DNA from: an uncultured Halieaceae bacterium | GTDB lineage: Bacteria > Pseudomonadota > Gammaproteobacteria > Pseudomonadales > Halieaceae | NCBI GenBank assembly: GCA_938045215.1 | Contig: CALINF010000053.1 | Coordinates: 1 to 7,127 of the forward strand | Direction of reading: 5' to 3' | DNA length: 7,127 nucleotides | In this document: piece after piece, positions 1 through 5,190 of the stretch | Numbering within the stretch: the stretch's first letter is position 1 | How the letters are laid out: every line of letters begins with the position of its first letter | Notes under the pieces: generated by a model | What the model saw: the letters and a program-made list of their open reading frames with translations, nothing else | Told to the model about the DNA's origin: nothing | Databases searched by the model: none | Program-made: the position numbers and the translations under genes

Positions 1-484
1 AGCCCGTGAAGACATCATCGAGGCGTTCACTAATACCAACACCATTGTAAGTCTGGCCTGCGGAACGCTGGGACCTGCACTTGCTTCATCACTGTTAAGC
101 AGTGGTGAAATGCTGAGCCTGACTCGAGACTATGTCACACCTTTCTATCGCGAGCGCTCGCAACAAGCGCTTCAGTGGTTTCGTGAGGCTCTGGGCGATT
201 TGCCGTTCCATATTCATAAACCCGAAGGGGCAATCTTCCTGTGGCTATGGTTCGACAACCTGCCCATCTCCAGCCAGGAACTCTACGTACGCCTGAAACA
301 GCGCGGCGTACTGGTAGTACCCGGCCATAACTTCTTCGTTGGCCTGAACGATGACTGGCCACACAAGCACGAGTGCTTGCGCGTTTCCTACGCGCAGGAT
401 GCAGAGTCGGTAAGGCGCGGCATCGCACTGATTGCCAGTGAAGTGCTTAGCGCATACGCGGACCAATCTGAACAGGCTGGTTGA
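1..484 (+). CDS. avtA: Valine-pyruvate aminotransferase, C-terminal part (5' truncated by window edge)
   Basis: The reading frame is open from base 2, so the gene begins before the window; 160 C-terminal residues are present. AvtA is a cytoplasmic pyridoxal-phosphate enzyme that interconverts 2-oxoisovalerate plus alanine with valine plus pyruvate. The recognisable AvtA signature is HKPEGAIFLWLWF, followed by LYVRLKQRGVLVVPGHNFF and a WPHKHECLRVSY stretch. These closely resemble my recollection of the E. coli AvtA C-terminus, including the arginine of LRVSY that in fold-type I aminotransferases binds the substrate carboxylate. The PLP-binding lysine lies upstream and is not visible. The stop codon is 68 bp before the AsmA start on the same strand, so the two may be co-transcribed. 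Identification rests on motif recognition. A close relative in the class I/II aminotransferase family is the only real alternative. Confidence 0.9.
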   Translation, partial: AREDIIEAFTNTNTIVSLACGTLGPALASSLLSSGEMLSLTRDYVTPFYRERSQQALQWFREALGDLPFHIHKPEGAIFLWLWFDNLPISSQELYVRLKQRGVLVVPGHNFFVGLNDDWPHKHECLRVSYAQDAESVRRGIALIASEVLSAYADQSEQAG

Positions 485-552
485 CGACACTCGGTAAGCA
501 GCGGCAGATTTTGCTATTCTGGTATCTGTCGCATACACAAGGCAGTATACAC

Positions 553-2403
553 ATGGCACGGTTTCTCATAATACTCATCGCAATTCCACTGATTCTGGTA
601 TTGATGGTCGCCCTGCTGTTACCTCTATTACTGGACACCGAAAAACTCGTCACCGTCGCCGCCACCCAGCTCGAGAAGCAGACCGGTGCCACTCTGGTTG
701 TGAACGGTGAAGCGAAGTTGTCGCTATTTCCCACGCTGGGTTTTCAGCTTAGCGACGCCATACTGACCGCGCCGGGAGAGCAAGCAGCTGAACTTCAAGT
801 GGGAACCCTGGAAATCGGGGTGGAGTTGGTGCCGCTGGTATCGGGCAAAGTAGAGATCCAGACGATCGGTGCGGAGTCTGTGACCATCACCATGATCGCC
901 CCGCCCGAGCAACCGACCATCGAAACCAGTAACCTGACCGATGCCCAACTGGATGTTTTCTACGCCAAACGCAAAGAGGCTATTGCTAAAGCGGCTGACG
1001 AGGCCGGTTCAGGTGCCGCCCTGGCTCTTCCACTGGCGCTAAACGTGCAACGCCTGTGGCTGCGAGATGTCACCGTGCGGACTATTGGCGAAGGCGATGA
1101 CAAGGATAGCGTGGTTCAGCTTGTCGAGCTGGAAGCGACAGGACTCAATCTGGACGCTCAACCCATCCCGCTGCAAGCGATCGTTTTACTACCAGAAGAA
1201 GCGATCACCATAGCGCTCGCTGGCAGCGTTAGCATCAATCAGTCAGAAGGCATCGCAGAATTGGAGTCGCTTAGCGTGACGATCAGCGGTGCGCTGGCGG
1301 CCCCCCTTACACTGACCGCCAGTGGCCAGGTCAATATCGCCAATCAGATCGCCGATCTGCAGTTAGCGATGGAGACCGGAACCACCAGAGGCGATGGCAA
1401 ACTGCGCTATGCCAGCTTCGAGAGCCCCCAGATCGACGCTGTAATGGCACTCAACCAGTTTAACCCTGCGCTGCTGGCACTGGCAGGACCTGAGGCCGCA
1501 GAAAATGTCGATGCCCCGGACGAAACCTCTGGTAGTACTGGCGATGAACCTCTGCCATTGGACGCGCTGCGCCTTATCGACACACGCGCGCAGCTGACAG
1601 TAGAGAGTGTGATTATCGATGTGCACACAATCACCGATGTAAAGGTTGAAGTGCGCGCGGTGGAAGGCGTGGTCACTCTGAGCCAACTTAGCGGCACAGT
1701 ACATGAAGGCCGATTGGCGATGGATGCCACTCTCAACGGCCGTCTGTCGACGGCAACAGTCGACATGCGTGGCGCACTCACGGGGCTGAATATCGCCAGC
1801 GCATTGGCCGCAATGGAGGCTGAACCCATTGCGAGCGGCCTGGCAAATCTCGATTTTACCCTTACCGGAAGAGGGGCAACGCAGAACGAACTCATTACCA
1901 ATCTGGCAGGCCCGATCATACTCACAACCGAAGCCGTTGAACTGCAAGGTATCGGTGTAGAAAAGATGCTGTGTCAGGCTGTAGCGCTGGTGAATCAGGA
2001 GTCGTTGTCGGCGGCACTACCCGAAAACAGCGCGTTCAGGGCACTCCGGGCCGACCTGGCATTGAAAGAGGGCAAGATACGCCTGGACCCATTAACCGCA
2101 GAGCTTGAAGGGGTGTCTCTCAAGGGAGAGGGCAATGTGGACCTTCTGAACCAGAATCTGAACGCGGTGTTTTCTGCACGGCTGTCGCCGGATTTAGCCG
2201 AACTGGATCCCGCCTGTCGCGTGAACGAACGCTATACCGACATCGATTGGCCTGTAAGTTGTGAAGGCAACATCAGCGGTGACCCCGCCAAATGGTGCGG
2301 CGTGGACACGGCGGCGATCATAGAGGACATGGCTACGAAGGAGGTGAAGCGCACCGTGGAGAAAGAAGCGAGCAAATTGCTCGACAAATTATTTGATCGC
2401 TGA
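553..2403 (+). CDS. asmA: AsmA family inner-membrane-anchored protein
   Basis: A 616-residue protein, almost the same length as E. coli AsmA (617 aa). AsmA proteins have one N-terminal membrane anchor and a large periplasmic beta-rich domain. The family is linked to outer-membrane assembly and is related to bridge-like lipid-transfer proteins. Here residues 3-27 form a hydrophobic anchor, and residues 28-61 (LLDTEKLV, LEKQTGATLVVNGEAKLSLFP) match the family start. The last 67 residues carry the pattern ELDPACRVNERY...WPVSCEG...DPAKWCGVD, with cysteines at 555, 570 and 582, which is typical of AsmA C-termini. The frame is open back to a TTG at 481 overlapping the avtA stop. I chose ATG 553 because the anchor follows it at once and an AAGGCAG sequence sits a few bases upstream. 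A TGC-TATTCT extended -10-like element (512-520) could give it a promoter of its own, but weakly. Confidence 0.88.
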   Translation: MARFLIILIAIPLILVLMVALLLPLLLDTEKLVTVAATQLEKQTGATLVVNGEAKLSLFPTLGFQLSDAILTAPGEQAAELQVGTLEIGVELVPLVSGKVEIQTIGAESVTITMIAPPEQPTIETSNLTDAQLDVFYAKRKEAIAKAADEAGSGAALALPLALNVQRLWLRDVTVRTIGEGDDKDSVVQLVELEATGLNLDAQPIPLQAIVLLPEEAITIALAGSVSINQSEGIAELESLSVTISGALAAPLTLTASGQVNIANQIADLQLAMETGTTRGDGKLRYASFESPQIDAVMALNQFNPALLALAGPEAAENVDAPDETSGSTGDEPLPLDALRLIDTRAQLTVESVIIDVHTITDVKVEVRAVEGVVTLSQLSGTVHEGRLAMDATLNGRLSTATVDMRGALTGLNIASALAAMEAEPIASGLANLDFTLTGRGATQNELITNLAGPIILTTEAVELQGIGVEKMLCQAVALVNQESLSAALPENSAFRALRADLALKEGKIRLDPLTAELEGVSLKGEGNVDLLNQNLNAVFSARLSPDLAELDPACRVNERYTDIDWPVSCEGNISGDPAKWCGVDTAAIIEDMATKEVKRTVEKEASKLLDKLFDR

Positions 2404-2426
2404 GAACTTGATTTTTACCAACGCGC

Positions 2427-2456
2427 CTGCGGTTCTAGTTAAGACCTAGTCCGCAG
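2427..2456. terminator. Stem-loop between convergent genes, possible bidirectional terminator
   Basis: CTGCGG (2427-2432) pairs with CCGCAG (2451-2456). Inside it CTAG (2435-2438) pairs with CTAG (2446-2449) around a 7-base loop, leaving a small 2+1-base bulge. The structure lies 24 bp after the AsmA stop and overlaps the stop codon of the converging minus-strand gene. There is no T-tract on either side, so it is not a classical intrinsic terminator. It may protect mRNA 3' ends or assist termination. Confidence 0.35.
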
Positions 2457-2761
2457 TCGTCATTTGCAATATCCATCAGCGCTGCAAGATTTCCACCAGA
2501 GCGCAGATTTGCAAACTCTGTTTGACCCGCCTGATAGTCTTCCAGGGTGATAGCGCCTTCGGGCACATCCGCACGGTTTATCTCGTTCCATGAGAGCCAA
2601 AGGTTTGTGCGCGATAAATCCTGAACACGCTGCTCCGCCAACCCGGACACGACAAATCCTTTGCAGTAACCGTACCTGACATCTGCGGCATCCTGCCACG
2701 GCCAGTCAAAAGCCTGTGCCGGTAACGCCACCACAGCCATCATCGCAAGCACTCGTTTCAT
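2435..2761 (-). CDS. Small exported protein of unknown function
   Basis: A 108-residue product that I do not recognise. The N-terminus, MKRVLAMMAVVALPAQA, is a textbook Sec signal peptide, with predicted cleavage after AQA at residue 17. The mature protein is about 91 residues and acidic. It starts with FDWPWQDAADVRYGYC and ends in DDCGLGLN. Its two cysteines, at 33 and 103 near either end, could form one disulfide in the periplasm. The open frame extends 22 codons further upstream, but the start at 2761 is supported by a GGGAGA ribosome site 6 bases before it and by the signal peptide. The gene converges on asmA (31 bp between stops) and diverges from the transporter. It could be a small periplasmic accessory protein; no function can be given from sequence. 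Confidence 0.72.
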   Translation of the reverse strand: MKRVLAMMAVVALPAQAFDWPWQDAADVRYGYCKGFVVSGLAEQRVQDLSRTNLWLSWNEINRADVPEGAITLEDYQAGQTEFANLRSGGNLAALMDIANDDCGLGLN

Positions 2762-2767
2762 CGTATA

Positions 2768-2773
2768 TCTCCC
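2768..2773 (-). promoter_or_regulatory. Ribosome binding site deciding the start of the small exported protein
   Basis: GGGAGA on the minus strand lies 6 bases before the ATG at 2761. It favours this start over an in-frame ATG at 2827, which would place 22 extra residues in front of the signal peptide. Confidence 0.6.
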
Positions 2774-2789
2774 AATCTGCATGGCCACT

Positions 2790-2818
2790 ACAGTAGTCGT
2801 CCGCAAGGGTTTTGCCAA
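2790..2818 (-). promoter_or_regulatory. Candidate sigma-70 promoter of the small exported protein gene
   Basis: On the minus strand TTGGCA (2818-2813, five of six consensus bases) is followed after exactly 17 bases by TACTGT (2795-2790), which keeps the first two bases and the last base of the -10 consensus. Transcription would begin near 2783, giving a leader of about 22 bases with the GGGAGA ribosome site inside it. The geometry is good but the -10 is poor. Confidence 0.35.
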
Positions 2819-2844
2819 GCCCCCCAAGCCTGGTTAACGTATTT

Positions 2845-2873
2845 CTGCCAACTTCAGTTGTGCAGTCTACACT
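2845..2873 (+). promoter_or_regulatory. Candidate promoter of the DASS transporter, predicting a leaderless mRNA
   Basis: CTGCCA (2845-2850) and TACACT (2868-2873) are 17 bases apart, each matching four of six consensus positions. Initiation seven bases after the -10 would fall on the A of the ATG at 2880. An alternative promoter, TTGCCA (2812-2817), 17 bases, TAACGT (2835-2840), would give a leader of about 33 bases. Its -35 overlaps the -35 of the divergent promoter. The sequence alone does not decide between them. Confidence 0.3.
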
Positions 2874-2879
2874 GACAAC

Positions 2880-4274
2880 ATGCGTTCTCGTTTCTTCCTC
2901 CTGTTTTCCCTCGCCCTGGGTCTGGCAATCTGGCTGTCACCCGTGCCTGAGGGGCTGACGCCGGAAGCCTGGCAGTTGTTTGCTATTTTTGCCGCGGCCA
3001 TCGCCGCGGTAGTGAGCGGCGGTGCCACTATCCTGTTGGCAGCGATTCTCGCACTGGTCGCTGCTGTGCTCACCAACACGCTGGAACCCAGTGCAGCGTA
3101 TAGTGGGTTTAGCGAGGGTTTCATACTGCTGATTGTCGTGGCCTTTTTAGTGGGACGCGGCGTAGTGAATTCCGGCTTGGGTGCCCGCATCGGCTTCCTG
3201 CTGGTGCGCAGTTTTGGCAAGTCATCATTGGGCCTTGCCTACAGTATGGTCGCGACGGATGCGCTAATCGCGCCCGCGTTTCCGAGTAACACAGCCCGCT
3301 CGGGCGTATTGTTCCCTATCGTTTACTCACTGGCTGAGAACAGCGGCTCCCATCCCTGGGAAGACTCACGACACGACATGGGAGCCTACCTGATGCTCTG
3401 CAGCATGGCCGGACTGGGGCTTTCATCCGCGCTGTGGCTGACAGCCATGGCGGCCAATCCTGTGGGCGTGGCCATGGTCGCCCGCCAGGGTTTTGAAATC
3501 ACGTTTGCCAGCTGGCTGATGGCGTCCAGCGTACCCACTTTGTGCGCCATGGCGCTGGTCCCATGGTTCCTCTACAAAGTTTTCCCACCGGGTATAACAA
3601 AGACTCCACACGCGCCTGCCGCTGCCGCTGCCAAGTTGAAGGAGCTCGGCGCCATGTCGTCACCCGAGTGGATCACACTGGGCACGTTTGTCGGCATGGT
3701 AGGCGGCTGGGCGCTGGCTGGCGTGCTGGGACTGGACGCACCGGCTATCGCATTCTTCGGGTTGGCTGTACTGATGATTTCCGGCATCTTTACAATGGAC
3801 GACATCAAAAATAGTGGGGACGCGCTGGAGACGTTGATCTGGTTCGCTATTCTCTACACGCTCAGTACGGAGTTGGACAGACTGGGCTTCATGCAATACG
3901 TGGGTGATTTGTTGGGCAGCTCGGTCGACGGCTTGAGCTGGCCCGTAACCTACGTTGCCCTCACGTCGCTCTATGTGCTCATACACTATCTCTTCGTGAG
4001 CCAAACCGCTCACCTGCTTGCGCTGTTTGGTGTATTCATCGGACTGTCACAGCCGGAGGTACCATTGCCCGTTATGGCCATGATGCTACTACTGGCCACC
4101 AACTTCTTTTCGGTAATCACGCCGCAGGCATCGAGCTGCAACGTGATCTTCGTTGGCAGTGGGTATGTGACCGGAGGCGAGGTCTATCGATACGGAGGTC
4201 TCACCACATTGCTGTGCCTGGCTATCTATCTGGTGATCGGCACGCCCTGGATTCTCTGGGTATTCAGCGGCTAG
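2880..4274 (+). CDS. DASS family (SLC13/CitT-like) anion:Na+ symporter or dicarboxylate exchanger
   Basis: A 464-residue inner-membrane protein made almost entirely of hydrophobic segments, as expected for the divalent anion:sodium symporter family, which moves di- and tricarboxylates. The family's first SNT signature is present as PSNTARSGVLFPIV (residues 135-148; SNT 136-138). In the second half, SQTAHLLALF (375-384) and ITPQASSCNVIFVGSGYV (413-430) align with the CitT/TtdT-type motifs SxxAH and TPYxTGPxxIxxGxGYV. The usual YATGP is replaced by QASSC here. An Ala/Lys-rich cytoplasmic loop (about 243-256) separates the two halves. The substrate cannot be assigned; C4-dicarboxylate, citrate or tartrate are family options. 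The ATG at 2880 is the only sensible start, as an in-frame stop lies at 2835 with no other start between. It has no Shine-Dalgarno sequence. The stop lies 10 bp from that of the converging lipoprotein gene. Confidence 0.88.
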   Translation: MRSRFFLLFSLALGLAIWLSPVPEGLTPEAWQLFAIFAAAIAAVVSGGATILLAAILALVAAVLTNTLEPSAAYSGFSEGFILLIVVAFLVGRGVVNSGLGARIGFLLVRSFGKSSLGLAYSMVATDALIAPAFPSNTARSGVLFPIVYSLAENSGSHPWEDSRHDMGAYLMLCSMAGLGLSSALWLTAMAANPVGVAMVARQGFEITFASWLMASSVPTLCAMALVPWFLYKVFPPGITKTPHAPAAAAAKLKELGAMSSPEWITLGTFVGMVGGWALAGVLGLDAPAIAFFGLAVLMISGIFTMDDIKNSGDALETLIWFAILYTLSTELDRLGFMQYVGDLLGSSVDGLSWPVTYVALTSLYVLIHYLFVSQTAHLLALFGVFIGLSQPEVPLPVMAMMLLLATNFFSVITPQASSCNVIFVGSGYVTGGEVYRYGGLTTLLCLAIYLVIGTPWILWVFSG

Positions 4275-4284
4275 TACATCACGC

Positions 4285-4647
4285 TCAGTTCAGAACCCGG
4301 TAACCACGCCCGCGCAGACAATTTTTTACCACCTGCACTTCTTCGCGCTCACCTTGTGCGACGCCTTTGGCACCGCCGGTCACCGCGCCCGCGCCTGCAC
4401 CGCGCTGTGCATCACCACTGTTGCCCACCGCAGCACCTATCAAACCGCCCACGACGGCACCGGAGGTTGCACCTCGCACCGCTTTCTCACCTGTTTTTAC
4501 TTCCTGTGAGTACGTCTGACACTCGGCAAGGTCCGCCTGATACTTGCTCATATTGACGCCGGATTTATCGATGATGATCTCGTCTGTAGTGGTACAGGCT
4601 ACCAGCAGCATCGCTGTCGCGACGGCCAGTGGAAACGTGATTTTCAT
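4285..4647 (-). CDS. Glycine-zipper outer-membrane-type lipoprotein
   Basis: A 120-residue product. The N-terminus MKITFPLAVATAMLLVAC is a lipoprotein signal with lipobox LVAC, so Cys18 would be lipidated after cleavage by signal peptidase II. The next residue is Thr rather than Asp, which in enterobacterial sorting rules suggests the outer membrane. Residues 59-95 form a glycine zipper with small residues spaced through GATSGAVVGGLIGAAVG and GAGAGAVTGGAKG, which probably inserts in or packs against membrane. Cys43 and Cys110 flank it and may pair. The ending KNCLRGRGYRVLN is familiar from proteobacterial glycine-zipper lipoproteins. The frame extends 12 codons upstream, but the lipobox geometry fixes ATG 4647; a GAGG lies 11 bases before it, a rather long spacing. 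The gene is downstream of the Spy/CpxP-like gene, with a hairpin in between. Its function is unknown, and a structural envelope role is the usual inference. Confidence 0.82.
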   Translation of the reverse strand: MKITFPLAVATAMLLVACTTTDEIIIDKSGVNMSKYQADLAECQTYSQEVKTGEKAVRGATSGAVVGGLIGAAVGNSGDAQRGAGAGAVTGGAKGVAQGEREEVQVVKNCLRGRGYRVLN

Positions 4648-4673
4648 AGCTGGGGTAACCTCGGAAGCAAAGT

Positions 4674-4699
4674 ACCCCGACACGCTGGCATGTCGGGGT
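4674..4699 (-). terminator. Strong hairpin between Spy-like and lipoprotein genes, probable (leaky) terminator
   Basis: ACCCCGACA (4674-4682) and TGTCGGGGT (4691-4699) form a perfect 9-bp GC-rich stem around an 8-base loop. It lies 33 bp after the Spy-like stop. Read on the minus strand, it is followed by ACTTTGCTTCC, a weak U-rich tail. It ends only 26 bp before the lipoprotein start, and I see no good promoter between 4733 and 4699. It may therefore be a partial terminator or an mRNA-processing/stability element within a shared transcript. Confidence 0.6.
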
Positions 4700-4732
4700 G
4701 GTAGAGAGAAAGCATTCTGGCTTCAGTCGTGA

Positions 4733-5101
4733 TCAACTTTCATCCTGTGAGCCAGAGCCTCTGTGCTGGCCTTTCTGGCCCTTCCCTTGTTTACCGTGAC
4801 GCCCACCCTCGCGAGGATTCTGCTCTCGCCACTGTTTCATTTGCTCACGCTGCTCGTCGGAGAACACCGCTTTCATATCCTCGCGGCTACCGCCGTTGCT
4901 ACGGATCTCACGCATCTGGGCAAACTGGTCATCAGTTACACCAAACTGCTCCTGCATGTGTTGCCGGTGCTGCGCTCGGCGATCTTCCTTACTCTCAGAT
5001 TCTGCAATACTAGCCTGCGACAGTAAAATACTGCCAGCGGCCAGTGCCATGAGCATTCCAGCTCGTGCTGCTATCGTTGTTGCTTGATGTTTGCTACGCA
5101 T
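4733..5101 (-). CDS. Spy/CpxP-like periplasmic protein with LTxxQ-type motifs
   Basis: A 122-residue exported protein. Residues 1-33 are a signal peptide: basic start, hydrophobic core MLMALAAGSILL, cleavage after SIA. The mature part is highly charged and helical. It carries two copies of a degenerate LTxxQ motif, VTDDQFAQM (55-63) and FSDEQREQM (80-88), 25 residues apart. That arrangement is typical of the Spy/CpxP family of periplasmic chaperones and stress modulators. The product is somewhat short for the family. It ends in a Gly/Lys/His/Gln-rich tail (about 98-122, GGRHGKQGKGQKGQHRG) that looks disordered and could bind metal. The start is supported by AGGAGAG (5108-5114) six bases upstream. 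A perfect CpxR-type motif lies in its upstream region, supporting an envelope-stress role. The similarity is recognised by eye from short motifs, so a generic charged periplasmic protein remains possible. Confidence 0.75.
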   Translation of the reverse strand: MRSKHQATTIAARAGMLMALAAGSILLSQASIAESESKEDRRAQHRQHMQEQFGVTDDQFAQMREIRSNGGSREDMKAVFSDEQREQMKQWREQNPREGGRHGKQGKGQKGQHRGSGSQDES

Positions 5102-5131
5102 TGGTGGCTCTCCTGCCTGTGTTGATGTCAG

Positions 5132-5144
5132 GGTCTATTTGACC
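5132..5144. repeat. Short inverted repeat upstream of the Spy-like gene
   Basis: GGTC-TATTT-GACC lies between the CpxR-like box and the ribosome site, where the -10 region would be expected. Candidate -10 elements on the minus strand (TCAAAT 5142-5137, TAGACC 5137-5132) overlap it. The arms are only 4 bp, so this may be chance. Confidence 0.25.
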
Positions 5145-5175
5145 AGAGCGTTGCGTAAACGTGGGCAGCACTGAG

Positions 5176-5190
5176 GTAAAGAAATGTAAA
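5176..5190. promoter_or_regulatory. Candidate CpxR binding box (GTAAA-N5-GTAAA)
   Basis: GTAAA (5176-5180), five bases GAAAT, GTAAA (5186-5190) is an exact match to the published CpxR consensus. It reads on the plus strand, 75-89 bp upstream of the minus-strand Spy/CpxP-like start, and abuts the stop codon of the amidohydrolase. A third GTAAA lies at 5155-5159 in the same orientation, overlapping a TTTACG -35-like hexamer for the Spy-like gene. In E. coli both cpxP and spy are CpxR-activated, so the position and the target gene agree. Binding is inferred from the pattern. Confidence 0.6.

Noticed and set aside
481..520. TTGACG (481-486) as -35 for asmA
   Set aside because: No acceptable -10 lies 16-18 bases downstream. 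The only -10-like element (TATTCT at 515-520) is 28 bases away.
481..552. TTG start at 481 overlapping the avtA stop, extending AsmA by 24 residues
   Set aside because: It would put a polar segment before the membrane anchor, and AsmA proteins start directly with the anchor. The ATG at 553 gives the family length.
1363..1947. Open frames of 172-194 codons antisense to asmA
   Set aside because: They lie wholly within a well-supported gene, their products are low in recognisable motifs, and they have no ribosome site. They are by-products of the codon use of asmA.
4322..4327. T6 run near the transporter end, considered as an intrinsic terminator
   Set aside because: It lies inside the converging lipoprotein gene, about 50 bp after the transporter stop, and I found no stable stem immediately before it.
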